Source: Paraburkholderia unamae (GTDB lineage Bacteria > Pseudomonadota > Gammaproteobacteria > Burkholderiales > Burkholderiaceae). From it: a DNA stretch of 64,000 nt. The stretch spans positions 248,001 through 312,000 of the forward strand of contig NZ_QLSU01000001.1 in the NCBI RefSeq assembly GCF_003268775.1. The letters are read 5' to 3'. Position 1 is the stretch's first letter. Each line of letters starts with the position of its first letter. The notes below the pieces were generated by a model. The model searched no databases, was not told where the DNA came from, and was given only the letters and a program-made list of their open reading frames with translations. The translations under genes were made by a program, and so were the position numbers. Shown here piece by piece: positions 1 to 8,639 of this stretch.

Positions 1-1385
1 CTGCGCGGGTCGTCGCCGTCGAGCAGGCCGAACACGGCCTGGATATGCGGCGCGTAGACCTCGATGTCGGGCACCATCACGATCACGTCGCGCGGGCGCA
101 AGGTGGGGTCCGCGGCGAACGCGGCAAGCAGACGGTCGTGCAGGATCTCCACTTCGCGCTGCGCGCTGTGCGCGATATGAAAGCGGATCGACTCGTCCTC
201 GCGCGGGTCCACGGGCTCCCAGTGCTCGCGCGTCTCGCCAAGCGGGCGCAGGTCGCGAATATCGTCCTGCAACTGCTGGAGCAGCGTGAACGCCTCGTCG
301 CCCTCGAACAGGTCGATGCGCTGGCCAATGCGCGTGAAATGCGGCGTATAGCTCTCGCGCGCCTCGTCGCTATCGTATTCGTCGAGCAGGCCGATGAAGT
401 CGCGCCCCTGCTTGCCCCACGCCGCGAGCAACGGCTGCGCATGCAGATGCAACTGCGCCTCGTCGAGTTGCGCGGGCGATCCCGCGCGGCGGCGCTGGCG
501 CGCATGGCGCGCGCGCAGCAGGTCCTGGTCGGCGACGATGTCGGCCCAGTAGTGCATGCAGGGGTTGTGCACGCACATGAGCACCTGGCTCCAGCGCGCG
601 AGCGCGGCGAGCACTTCGACCGACTGGCGCGGCAGGCTCGAAATGCCGAATACCACGAGGCGGCGCGGCAACCCTTTGGGGCGAGGATCGCCCTCCTGCC
701 ACGCCTGGGCGCGCTGCATGAACGCCTCGTGCACGGCGGCGCGGCCCGTGTCGCGCAGGTCGATGCCGTCGCTCGCCTGCGCGCCCACGTCCGCGAGCAG
801 CGCGCGCCAGAGCGCAGCCTGCCAGCGCGCCTCGTCGGGCAGCGGCACGCGGGCGTTGCGCGCATCGATCAGCACATCCTCATGCTCGGCCCAGGCGGCG
901 AGCCAGTCGGCGCGATAGACCTGGTACTGGTCGAGCAGGTCGGCCACGCGCTGCGCGAGCTGGAAGCACTTGCGCTGGTCCTCGTCGTTGGCCATGAAGC
1001 GCCTGAGCGGCTCGTATTCGCTGCCCGGCTCGTCGAGCAGCGCGGGCAGCATGCGCATGAGACGCCAGACGAGGCGCGACTTGTCGAACGGCGACACCGC
1101 GGGCACCGCCTCGTTGCCGAGCACCGCGCGATACGCCTGCCACAGGAAGCGCGACGGCAGCGACATTTCGAACGCCGCTGCGATGCCGCAGCCGCCCTCC
1201 TCGGGATCGGCCGCGAACGCCAGCTTGAGCCATTGCGCGATGCCGTTGCTCTGCACGAGGAACATTTCCTTTTCGAGCGGCGCGATCGGATTCTGGCCGA
1301 TCCACTGCACGATCAGGTCGCGCATGCGTTCGGGCTGATTGCCGTGAACGAGCATCAGCCCCGGGGGCAGTTCGCGCGCGCTCAA
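1..1385 (-). CDS. recC: RecC, exodeoxyribonuclease V gamma subunit (N-terminal part, cut by window edge)
   Basis: RecC is the Chi-recognising subunit of the RecBCD helicase-nuclease that processes double-strand breaks. The minus-strand frame is open from 1385 to the left edge (about 461 codons). It shows family features: the N-terminal stretch LMLVHGNQPERMRDLIVQWI, a FEMSLPSRFLWQAYR segment, FGISSLPRQSVEVLAALARW, and the diagnostic CVHNPCMHYWADI, followed by a region ending VMVPDIEVYAPHIQAVFG. The preferred start is TTG at 1385, which has GGAG six bases upstream. An ATG at 1355 is in frame but has no clear ribosome site. The C-terminal half lies outside the window, as recB and recD presumably do. 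The very long open frame on the opposite strand is a GC-driven shadow. Confidence 0.9.
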   Translation of the reverse strand, partial: MSARELPPGLMLVHGNQPERMRDLIVQWIGQNPIAPLEKEMFLVQSNGIAQWLKLAFAADPEEGGCGIAAAFEMSLPSRFLWQAYRAVLGNEAVPAVSPFDKSRLVWRLMRMLPALLDEPGSEYEPLRRFMANDEDQRKCFQLAQRVADLLDQYQVYRADWLAAWAEHEDVLIDARNARVPLPDEARWQAALWRALLADVGAQASDGIDLRDTGRAAVHEAFMQRAQAWQEGDPRPKGLPRRLVVFGISSLPRQSVEVLAALARWSQVLMCVHNPCMHYWADIVADQDLLRARHARQRRRAGSPAQLDEAQLHLHAQPLLAAWGKQGRDFIGLLDEYDSDEARESYTPHFTRIGQRIDLFEGDEAFTLLQQLQDDIRDLRPLGETREHWEPVDPREDESIRFHIAHSAQREVEILHDRLLAAFAADPTLRPRDVIVMVPDIEVYAPHIQAVFGLLDGDDPR

Positions 1386-1610
1386 GCGAGGCTCCGGCGC
1401 GCGGCGCGCGGGCGGTGGGCGGATTGGGCGAGGAAGCGGAAGAGAAGGATTGCGGCCATGTCGCCAGTTCGAGTGTCGTGCCGATACGAAAGGTGCGGGC
1501 GGCATTGCGCCCGCACGAGGCGACAGTTTACGACAATCGGGGCGGCGGCGAGCGACGGATTCACGCGCGCACCGAGGCTCCGTCGCGCGCTCAAGGACGA
1601 GCGGTTTGCC

Positions 1611-2702
1611 TCAACCCAGGCGCGCCCCCGTTGCCGGGTCGAAGAAATGCAGTCGCGCGGGCGGCAACTGCACGGCAAGCCGTTCGCCGGGTGCGGGCCG
1701 CGTTTCGTGCGGCAGGCGCACCACCACGTCGGCGCTGCCCCAGCGGCCGTGCGCGAGGTTGTCGGCGCCCAGCAGTTCGCAGGTTTCGACTTCCAGCGTC
1801 GCCGCCGCGGCGTCGCCCGCCTGCGCCGCGCCGCGCGCGTACATGTGCTCGGGCCGCACGCCCAGCACACACTCCGCGCCCTTCGGCAGCCACGCCGGCG
1901 GCTCGGCCAGCGGCAGATGCGGGCCGTTGCCCGCCGTTTCGAAGCGCCGGCCGTCCTCGCTCACGCGCCCGCGCAGCAGGTTCATGGCGGGCGAGCCGAT
2001 AAAACTCGCCACGAACATCGTGGCCGGCCGATCGTAGACTTCGCCGGGCGTGCCGATCTGCTCGGCGCGCCCGCCGTTGAGCACCATCACGCGCTGGGCA
2101 AGCGTCATCGCCTCGATCTGGTCGTGCGTGACGTACAGGCTCGTTGTGCGCAGGCGTGCATGCAGACGCTGGATTTCCAGGCGCATCTGCACGCGCAGCT
2201 TCGCGTCGAGATTCGAAAGCGGTTCGTCGAACAGGAACACCGAGGGCTCGCGCACGATCGCGCGCCCCATCGCCACGCGCTGCCGCTGGCCGCCCGACAG
2301 TTCGCGCGGCTTGCGCTCCAGCAGCTTGCCCAGTTCCAGAATATCGGCGGCGGCGCTCACGCGCGCGTCGATCGTCTTGCTGTCGAGACCTTGCAGCTTG
2401 AGGCTGTAGCCCATGTTGCGCGCCACCGTCATGTGCGGATACAGCGCGTAGTTCTGGAACACCATCGCGATGTCGCGATCCTTGGGCTCCACGCGGTTGA
2501 CCACCTTGCCGCCGATGGCGATCTCGCCCGACGTGATGGTTTCGAGTCCCGCCACCATGCGCAGCAGCGTGGACTTCCCGCAGCCCGACGGGCCCACGAG
2601 CACCATGAACTCGCCGTCCTGCACCTGCACGTCGATGCCGTGCAACACCGGATGCGCGCCGTCGTACGACTTCGTCACACCGCTTATGCTCAATGCCGCC
2701 AT
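1611..2702 (-). CDS. ugpC: UgpC, ATPase of sn-glycerol-3-phosphate ABC transporter
   Basis: Cytoplasmic ATPase that powers import of sn-glycerol-3-phosphate and glycerophosphodiesters; 363 aa, normal for the MalK/UgpC family. Walker [10 protein letters not shown] is at residues 37-45, the Q-loop is [13 protein letters not shown], the signature is [19 protein letters not shown], Walker B is [16 protein letters not shown] and the switch is [14 protein letters not shown]-terminal TOBE/MalK-like regulatory domain follows ([13 protein letters not shown] to the end). ATG at 2702 is chosen because GGGAGACGGC sits just upstream and the protein then begins at the usual [13 protein letters not shown]. 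It is the last gene of ugpA-ugpE-ugpC, 88 bp after ugpE. Specificity for glycerol-3-phosphate rests on resemblance to UgpC and on its permease partners. Confidence 0.9.
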   Translation of the reverse strand: MAALSISGVTKSYDGAHPVLHGIDVQVQDGEFMVLVGPSGCGKSTLLRMVAGLETITSGEIAIGGKVVNRVEPKDRDIAMVFQNYALYPHMTVARNMGYSLKLQGLDSKTIDARVSAAADILELGKLLERKPRELSGGQRQRVAMGRAIVREPSVFLFDEPLSNLDAKLRVQMRLEIQRLHARLRTTSLYVTHDQIEAMTLAQRVMVLNGGRAEQIGTPGEVYDRPATMFVASFIGSPAMNLLRGRVSEDGRRFETAGNGPHLPLAEPPAWLPKGAECVLGVRPEHMYARGAAQAGDAAAATLEVETCELLGADNLAHGRWGSADVVVRLPHETRPAPGERLAVQLPPARLHFFDPATGARLG

Positions 2703-2790
2703 GCCGTCTCCCGAAGCGCGCATCCGGCCTGGTTCGCCGCACGCGCCGCCTGTTTATCCGTATCGATCATCGTTGCGCGCGCATCCATCT

Positions 2791-3636
2791 TCACTTTTCC
2801 ACGTCCACGAGCCCGCGCACGAACCAGCGCTGCATGGCCAGCACCACCACGAGCGGCGGCAGCATGGCGATCATCGTCGCGCACATCACGAGATGCCATT
2901 GCGTGGCGGCGTCGCCGCTCGAAATCATGCTCTTGATGCCGACCACGGCCGTGGTCATCGAGGCCGTGCTCGACATGAGAATCGGCCACAAATACTGGTT
3001 CCAGCCGTAGATGAACGTGATGACGAACAGCGAAGCGATGTTGGTCTTCGAAAGCGGCAGCACGACGTCCCAGAAGAACCGCAGCGGCCCCGCGCCGTCG
3101 ATGCGCGCCGCCTCGATCAGCTCGTTGGGCAGCGTGAGGAAGAACTGGCGGAACAGGAACGTGGCCGTGGCCGAGGCGATGAGCGGCAGCGTGAGGCCCG
3201 CATACGTGTTGGTGAGGTGCAGCGTGGCCGCGACCTGCACGGTCGGGAAGATGCGCACTTCCACGGGCAGCATGAGCGTCACGAAGATCAGCCAGAACGC
3301 GAAGCGCCGGAACGGAAAGCGGAAGAACACGATCGCATAGGCCGAGATGATGGAGATGGCGATCTTGCCCACCGAAATCACCAGCGCCGTGATCACGCTG
3401 TTCATCAGCATCGTGCTGAACGGGCTCGCGGCGCTGCCCGTGCCCGCGTGCCACACGGTGGCCATGTTGGCGAAGAGGTGCGTGCCCGGCACGAGCGAGA
3501 GCGGCACCGTGAAGACCTCCTTCTCGTTCATCGTGGCCGCGCAAAACGCCACGTACACGGGAAAGGCCACCACCGCCACGCCGAGCAGCAGCATGACGTG
3601 GCAGAACAGGTTGAAGTATTTGCGGTTCTCGACCAT
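2791..3636 (-). CDS. ugpE: UgpE, sn-glycerol-3-phosphate ABC permease
   Basis: Inner-membrane permease of the MalG/UgpE type, 281 aa, with six hydrophobic segments beginning [20 protein letters not shown]. The EAA loop that contacts the ATPase is [20 protein letters not shown]. The tail [11 protein letters not shown] is typical of UgpE. The start at 3636 overlaps the stop of ugpA by one base, so the two permeases are almost certainly translationally coupled. It should form a heterodimer with UgpA and receive substrate from a UgpB-type binding protein, which is not encoded beside it. Confidence 0.9.
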   Translation of the reverse strand: MVENRKYFNLFCHVMLLLGVAVVAFPVYVAFCAATMNEKEVFTVPLSLVPGTHLFANMATVWHAGTGSAASPFSTMLMNSVITALVISVGKIAISIISAYAIVFFRFPFRRFAFWLIFVTLMLPVEVRIFPTVQVAATLHLTNTYAGLTLPLIASATATFLFRQFFLTLPNELIEAARIDGAGPLRFFWDVVLPLSKTNIASLFVITFIYGWNQYLWPILMSSTASMTTAVVGIKSMISSGDAATQWHLVMCATMIAMLPPLVVVLAMQRWFVRGLVDVEK

Positions 3637-4517
3637 CAGTACTGCACCCGTCGCTCGATGAAGCGGAACTGGAAGATCGTGAGCGCAGTGACGATCAGCA
3701 TCAGCACGACCGACTGCGCGCCCGAGCTGCCGATGTCGAGGCCGCGAAAGCCTTCGTCGAAGATCTTGTAGACGAGCGTGCGCGTGGCCTGGCCGGGGCC
3801 GCCGCCGGTCGCGGCGTCGATCACCGGGAAGGTGTCGAACAGCGCATAGACCACGTTCACCACGAGCAGAAAGAAGCTCGTGGGCGACAGCAGCGGAAAC
3901 GCGATGCCGAAAAAGCGCCGCACGGGCCCCGCGCCGTCAATGGCGGCGGCTTCGAACAGCGACTGCGGAATCGACTGAAGCCCGGCGTAAAAGAACAGAA
4001 AGTTGTAGCTGATCTGCTGCCATACCGAGGCGACCACGACGAGCGTCATGGCCTGGCCGGGATTGAGCGCGTGATTCCAGACCACGCCGAAGCGCGCGAG
4101 CGCGTAAGTCACGAGGCCTATGCTCGGGTTGAACAGAAAGCCCCACAGCACGGCAGCAATGACGGGCGCGACCGCATACGGCCAGATGAGAAACGTTTGA
4201 TAGAAGCGCTTGCCGCGCGTCACGTGGTGCGCCATGGCCGCGAGCAGCAGCGAGATGGCGAGGCCGCCGAACGTCACGAGCGCGGTGAAGACGAGCGTGG
4301 TCTTGACCGAGTCCAGATAGAGCGGGTCGCGGGCGAGCCGCGTGAAGTTGGCGAGGCCGACGAACACGGACGACGTGCCGAAGGCATCTTCGGCCTGGGT
4401 GGACTGCAACAGCGCCACCCCGGCGGGCCATAGGAAGAAGATCACGGTCACCGCGAGCTGCGGGCCGACGAGCAGATAAGGCAGCAGGCTCGCCCCAAAG
4501 CGGGAGCGTTGTTCCAT
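3636..4517 (-). CDS. ugpA: UgpA, sn-glycerol-3-phosphate ABC permease
   Basis: Inner-membrane permease of the MalF/UgpA type, 293 aa, starting [20 protein letters not shown]. It has six hydrophobic segments and the EAA loop [20 protein letters not shown]. The phrases [20 protein letters not shown] and [20 protein letters not shown] are characteristic of UgpA. It is the first gene of the operon; the ATG at 4517 is preceded by GAGGAGAGTGACGCA. No substrate-binding protein gene lies upstream as it does in the common ugpBAEC order; instead there is a 207-bp gap with inverted repeats and then a glycosyltransferase gene. Confidence 0.9.
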   Translation of the reverse strand: MEQRSRFGASLLPYLLVGPQLAVTVIFFLWPAGVALLQSTQAEDAFGTSSVFVGLANFTRLARDPLYLDSVKTTLVFTALVTFGGLAISLLLAAMAHHVTRGKRFYQTFLIWPYAVAPVIAAVLWGFLFNPSIGLVTYALARFGVVWNHALNPGQAMTLVVVASVWQQISYNFLFFYAGLQSIPQSLFEAAAIDGAGPVRRFFGIAFPLLSPTSFFLLVVNVVYALFDTFPVIDAATGGGPGQATRTLVYKIFDEGFRGLDIGSSGAQSVVLMLIVTALTIFQFRFIERRVQY

Positions 4518-4552
4518 TGCGTCACTCTCCTCGAGTCACGGCGCTCGTCTTG

Positions 4553-4680
4553 ATGCGAACGCCGGGTGGCGCGGCTGGCTCTATCGAATTGAGCCGTCTC
4601 GTGGACGGCGCCGCGTTCGCATTCTAGCCGAGACTGATGACGCTGCGGTTCGAAGCCGGGTTCGAGACCGGGTTCGAGAG
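4553..4680. repeat. Nested inverted repeats and a short tandem repeat upstream of ugpA
   Basis: ATGCGAACGC at 4553-4562 is a perfect inverted match of GCGTTCGCAT at 4613-4622. Between them is a smaller hairpin, GGCTC at 4577-4581 with GAGCC at 4591-4595. Further upstream, 4648-4680 contains two tandem copies of a 12-bp unit CCGGGTTCGAGA plus a partial third. The stems lie in the ugpA leader and could shape the 5' end of the mRNA, end transcription from the gene upstream, or be what is left of a lost gene. There is no U-tract, so this is not a classical terminator. Confidence 0.55.
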
Positions 4681-4724
4681 GTTACTCGTCCCGATTCCCT
4701 GCGGCGTGCGCTTCGCCGCGGGCT

Positions 4725-5993
4725 TCAATGACGCTGGCCGTGCGCGGCGATGAGCCGGTCCACCACGCGGGTCACATGCTCGGCCGTGATCGCCTTCGTG
4801 CACTGGTAGCGGAAGGCGTCGCCCGCGTGGCGCGGGCACCAGCCGAAGTCGCTGTCGTCGAACTCGTGGCGCGTGTCGTTGTAGCAGCTATTGCAGGCGT
4901 GAAAATTGATCACGCGCCACGGCGTCTGGAACTCGGCCTTCGGATGCGAAAAACCGCTGATCAGCACGACCGGCACGCCCACGGCCCATGCGAGCCACGA
5001 CAGGCCGCTGCCCAGCCCCACGAAAAAGTCGGCGTGGGCGAGCAGGCTCGCGCGCTCCTGCAACGGGCGCGCGCCCGTGAAGTCCTCGGCGCCCTCGGGC
5101 ATGACGTTCGTCGCGCCGGGTGCGCCGTATTCGCGGTCGCGGTCGATGCACAGCACGCGGTAGCCGCGCGCCTTCAGATGCGCCACCAGGGCCGGCCAGC
5201 CTTGCGGGTTGTTCCAGTATTTGCACTGCGCCGAGGCTTGCGTTGCGATGCACACGTAGGGCTGCGCGATCGTGCGCGTCCGATCGGCCACCACGATGCG
5301 CGGGCGGCGCTCCAGCGCCGGCACGCCCAGCATGTACGAGGCGAAGTCCTGAAGGCTGCTCACGCGCAGGTCGGTGGGCTGATGGTCGCGATCGGAGAGC
5401 GGGCGGTACGCGCCCACGCGGTAGGTCGCGTAAAGCGGCTGCGGCACGTCAGCGTCAACGTCAGCGGCGGCTTCGGCGGGCGGCGCGAATGCGATGCGGG
5501 GATAACCCGCCTCGAAAAGCGCGTGCAGCGCGGCCGGCATCTGCACGGTCAAATCACAGCCGTGCTGCTCGCGAAAGGCTTCGAAGGCCGGCATCCAGGC
5601 CATCGCGTCGCCAATCGCGCCCGACCCCACCACCACGCGCACGCGACGCCCGGCCGCATCGAAAGAATGCGAAAAAACGCGGCGCGGTCCGTCGAATACT
5701 TCCAGCCGGAAGCGGACGTAGTATTTGCGGCGGCTCGTGGCGATCTCGCCCGCGCCCAGCACCTCGTCGAACAGCACGTTGGCCGTGTCGAGGTCGTGCA
5801 TGCGCACGCGCCAGCCGTCTTGCGGCACCTGCACGCGGCAGCCGTAGTTGAAGTCGTAGCGGATGCCCTCCGGCCCCGCCAGCGCGGGCGCGCCGGGTTG
5901 CGCGAAAGCGCTGGCCTGGAGGCCGCGCTGCCTGCCCGGCGAGGCGGACGAAGCCGGCGAGCCGGGCAAGGAGGGCGTGACAGAGGGTTTCAT
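4725..5993 (-). CDS. TibC-type autotransporter strand-loop-strand O-heptosyltransferase
   Basis: Predicted cytoplasmic glycosyltransferase (GT9 fold), 422 aa, that in this family adds ADP-heptose to serines in the beta-helix repeats of autotransporter adhesins such as TibA or AIDA-I. Seen here: an N-terminal domain with YDFNYGCRVQVP and TSRRKYYVRFRLEVFDG, a VVGSGAIGDAMAWMPAFEAF donor-domain start, the nucleotide-sugar segment VGLGSGLSWLAWAVGVPVVL, and a four-cysteine C-terminal iron-finger, Cys367-x2-Cys370-x15-Cys386-x11-Cys398, as in TibC. ATG at 5993 lacks a strong ribosome site, so the start is provisional. No autotransporter or ADP-heptose gene is adjacent, so the acceptor protein must be encoded elsewhere. 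Confidence 0.8.
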   Translation of the reverse strand: MKPSVTPSLPGSPASSASPGRQRGLQASAFAQPGAPALAGPEGIRYDFNYGCRVQVPQDGWRVRMHDLDTANVLFDEVLGAGEIATSRRKYYVRFRLEVFDGPRRVFSHSFDAAGRRVRVVVGSGAIGDAMAWMPAFEAFREQHGCDLTVQMPAALHALFEAGYPRIAFAPPAEAAADVDADVPQPLYATYRVGAYRPLSDRDHQPTDLRVSSLQDFASYMLGVPALERRPRIVVADRTRTIAQPYVCIATQASAQCKYWNNPQGWPALVAHLKARGYRVLCIDRDREYGAPGATNVMPEGAEDFTGARPLQERASLLAHADFFVGLGSGLSWLAWAVGVPVVLISGFSHPKAEFQTPWRVINFHACNSCYNDTRHEFDDSDFGWCPRHAGDAFRYQCTKAITAEHVTRVVDRLIAAHGQRH

Positions 5994-6108
5994 CGGGCGA
6001 TCGGGATGCGGGGATGGTTCATCCGGCGCAAACGTCGTGCGCCAGTCCGGCGCGCAGATTATCCCGATCGCAAAAATAGCGGGGGCGTCAGCGCCCCGCC
6101 TTCCCCGC

Positions 6109-7350
6109 TCAAGCGAGCGCCGCGGCGGCGAATTTGCCCATGTCGGTGGCCGGATCGCGCAGCGCGTCGAGGTCGAGCGGCACGCCCTTGCCCACGAGCT
6201 TCTTGCCGCACAGGAAATCGGGCATCGAATTGACCGCGTCCACCGCGAGCAGCACGCGGTCCTTGAGGTAATACACGGCGAAGCGGCGCGCGGCCGGGTC
6301 GCCGCGCACGATCGCCTCGTCGTAGCCTTCGAGCAGGCCCACGGTCTGAAGCTTGAGATCGTACTGATCGGACCAGAACCAGGGCGCATCGCACACGGGG
6401 CGCGGCTTGCCGACGATCGCGGCGGCCGCCAGCTTCGCCTGCTCCACTGCGTTGTGCACGCTCTCCAGCCGCCCCGAGCGGCCATAGTGCGACAGCGGCC
6501 GGTGCGCGCAGTCGCCAATGGCGAAGACATCCGGGTCGCTCGTGCGCGCGTCGTCGTCCACTTGAACGCCGTTGACGCACGTGATGCCCGCCGCCTTCGC
6601 GAGCGCCTCGTTCGGCAGGATGCCGATGCCGACCAGCGCGAGCGTGGCGGGCACGATCTCGCCGCCCGCGAGCTGCACGCCGGTGAGCTTGCCGCCCTCG
6701 CCCACGAGCGCCTCGATCTTCGCGTTCAGGCGCAGATCGACGCCCTGCGCGCGATGCTCGTTCGTATAGAACGTGGAAACCGTCTCGCCCGTCACGCGGC
6801 CGAGCACGCGCGGCGCGGCTTCCAGCACCGTGACGTCGTGGCCGAGCTGGCGCGCCGCCGCGGCCGCTTCGAGGCCGATATAGCCGGCGCCGATCACCAC
6901 GAGCTTTTCGCCCGGCTGCACGCGCTCGCGCAAGACGTCCGCGTCGGCGAGCGAGCGCAGCGCGATCACGCCCGCGAGATCGTGACCCGGCACCGTCAAC
7001 GCGCGCGGCGTGGAGCCCGTGGCGAGAATCAGCTTGTCGTATTGAAGCTGGCTGCCGTCGGCAAACGTGAGCGTGCGGCTTGCGCGGTCGAGCGACTGCG
7101 CGCTCGCGCCGAGCTTCAGTTCGATGCGTTGCTCGTCGTAGAACGCGCGCGGCTTCAACCACAGGCGCTCGACATCGGCCTCGCCCTTCAAATAGGCCTT
7201 GCTGAGCGGCGGCCGGTGATACGGGGGCACCGGCTCCTCGCCGACCAGCACGACGCGGCCACCGAACCCATACTGCCGCAACAGCGCCGCGGCGTTGCCG
7301 CCCGCGTGCCCTGCCCCGACGATCACCACCGTGCTGCCATCTTCTTGCAT
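6109..7350 (-). CDS. FAD-dependent ferredoxin reductase (rhodocoxin/putidaredoxin reductase type)
   Basis: Soluble flavoprotein, 413 aa, that passes electrons from NAD(P)H to a ferredoxin. The FAD-binding motif VVIVGAGHAGGNAA is at the N-terminus, followed by the family signature YHRPPLSKAYLKG, LILATGSTPRAL, the NAD motif VVIGAGYIGLEAAAAARQLG, the FAD motif VFAIGDCAHRP, and a C-terminal reductase domain with WFWSDQYDLKLQTVG. ATG at 7350 has GGAG at good spacing, which an earlier in-frame ATG lacks. No ferredoxin or P450/oxygenase gene is adjacent on this strand, so its partner is unknown. Confidence 0.85.
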   Translation of the reverse strand: MQEDGSTVVIVGAGHAGGNAAALLRQYGFGGRVVLVGEEPVPPYHRPPLSKAYLKGEADVERLWLKPRAFYDEQRIELKLGASAQSLDRASRTLTFADGSQLQYDKLILATGSTPRALTVPGHDLAGVIALRSLADADVLRERVQPGEKLVVIGAGYIGLEAAAAARQLGHDVTVLEAAPRVLGRVTGETVSTFYTNEHRAQGVDLRLNAKIEALVGEGGKLTGVQLAGGEIVPATLALVGIGILPNEALAKAAGITCVNGVQVDDDARTSDPDVFAIGDCAHRPLSHYGRSGRLESVHNAVEQAKLAAAAIVGKPRPVCDAPWFWSDQYDLKLQTVGLLEGYDEAIVRGDPAARRFAVYYLKDRVLLAVDAVNSMPDFLCGKKLVGKGVPLDLDALRDPATDMGKFAAAALA

Positions 7351-7515
7351 GTCCGCTCCCGCTTGTCTTGCGCTTTTACACGTCAATGGATTCATGGCGC
7401 GCACAGGCGGTCGCCGCCCATACGCGCGATTTCGACCGCCGCGCCCATGAGCCCGCCGCGCCGCCCGGCGCCTCAGGAACGAGATGATCTCACGGTTCGG
7501 GCACGCGGGCCACGC

Positions 7516-8424
7516 TCAGTCGAAGGCGCGGTCGTTCGGCGCGGCATAGAGCGCGCGCAGTGCTTCGCTCATCGGAAACTGGAAATTCACGCCCTTGGGC
7601 GGCACCGGCTTTTCGAACCACTTCGTGTAGAGCGCGCCGATTTCGCCGCTTTTCATGATGCCCGCCATCGTGTTGTTCACGAGTTGGCGGAATTCCGGGT
7701 CGTTATTGCGCATCATGAATCCATACGCCTCGGACGACTGCGGCGTGCCCACGATGGTCCATTCGGAAGGATTCGCCGTGAGCGAACGCGTGCCCGCGAG
7801 CAGCACGTCGTCCATCATGTAGGCCACCGCGCGACCCGATTCGAGTGTCGCGCGCCCTTCTCCATAGTCCCTTGCGCTGATGATGCGCATGTTCATCTGC
7901 TTGTCGATATTCATGCGCCGCAGGATGCGCTCGGAGGTCGTGCCCTGGTTGGTGAGCACGGTCTTGCCGGCCAGATCGGGGAAATCGTGAATGCCCGAGT
8001 CCTTGCGCGTGAGCAGGCGCGTGGTCGCGATGAAGAACGTATTGGAGAACGTCACCTGGGCCTGGCGCGCCTTCAGGTTGGTCGTCACGCCGCACTCCAG
8101 GTCCACCGTGCCGTTTTGCACGAGCGGAATGCGGTTTTGCGAAGTGACCGGAATGAAGCGCACTTGCAGGTTGGGACGATTCGTTTTCGCCTTCACGGCC
8201 TCGATCACCTTGTCGCAGATGTCCTGCGAAAAGCCGATCACCTTGTTGTCGCCCACCACGTACGAGAACGGCACCGAGGTCTCGCGATAGCCGATGGCGA
8301 TAATATTCGCAGAGCGAATCTTTTCGAGCGTGGGCTGCGCGACCTGGGCCGCCGCGGGCTGCATCAGCGCAAGGCAGGGCGTGACGGCCAGGCAGGCCAG
8401 CGCCAGCAACTTCAGTCGGTTCAT
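7516..8424 (-). CDS. GltI-like amino-acid ABC transporter substrate-binding protein (orphan)
   Basis: Periplasmic solute-binding protein of family 3 (SBP_bac_3), 302 aa, with signal peptide MNRLKLLALACLAVTPCLAL and cleavage near AAAQ. The mature part closely resembles GltI, which binds glutamate and aspartate: IGYRETSVPFSYV, IGFSQDICDKVIEAVK, PLVQNGTVDLECG and the second-lobe start TVLTNQGTTSERIL. Specificity for acidic amino acids is inferred from this. The start at 8424 follows AAGAGAACCGAGCC. No permease or ATPase genes flank it, so it either serves a transporter encoded elsewhere or acts with another partner. Confidence 0.85.
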   Translation of the reverse strand: MNRLKLLALACLAVTPCLALMQPAAAQVAQPTLEKIRSANIIAIGYRETSVPFSYVVGDNKVIGFSQDICDKVIEAVKAKTNRPNLQVRFIPVTSQNRIPLVQNGTVDLECGVTTNLKARQAQVTFSNTFFIATTRLLTRKDSGIHDFPDLAGKTVLTNQGTTSERILRRMNIDKQMNMRIISARDYGEGRATLESGRAVAYMMDDVLLAGTRSLTANPSEWTIVGTPQSSEAYGFMMRNNDPEFRQLVNNTMAGIMKSGEIGALYTKWFEKPVPPKGVNFQFPMSEALRALYAAPNDRAFD

Positions 8425-8576
8425 GGCTCGGTTCTCTTCGTCATCTCGTGGGTTTGGCGCGCCTGAAACGTCCGCTTGATGCGTTCGCATGAAACATCCA
8501 TTTGCGGCCAGAATCGAACATCGCGCAACATGCGGGAAATACCAGGCGTTTGGCCGATATGTTAAGCCGACAATGA

Positions 8577-8612
8577 AAAAAGCAGCGGACGTGGCCGCTG
8601 CTTTTTGTTATT
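8577..8612 (-). terminator. Rho-independent terminator after the MFS gene
   Basis: A 12-bp perfect stem (AAAAAGCAGCGG at 8577-8588, CCGCTGCTTTTT at 8595-8606) with a 6-nt loop lies 34 bp past the stop of the minus-strand MFS gene. T-runs occur on both strands, so it can also work in the other direction. Confidence 0.85.
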
Positions 8613-8639
8613 GCTGAAGCGCCGTCACATCAAGCGCGA

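Noticed and set aside
45..2936. A 963-codon plus-strand open frame across recC, ugpC and ugpE
   Set aside because: It is rich in Arg, Ala and His, has no family features, and lies opposite three well-supported minus-strand genes. It is a by-product of high GC.
4648..4680. GGTTCGA-type repeats resembling a tRNA T-loop, as in an attachment site
   Set aside because: No acceptor or anticodon stem can be built around them and there is no integrase nearby; they are simple 12-bp tandem repeats.
4728..6233. Long plus-strand frame opposite the heptosyltransferase gene
   Set aside because: Antisense shadow with biased composition; the minus strand has clear family motifs.
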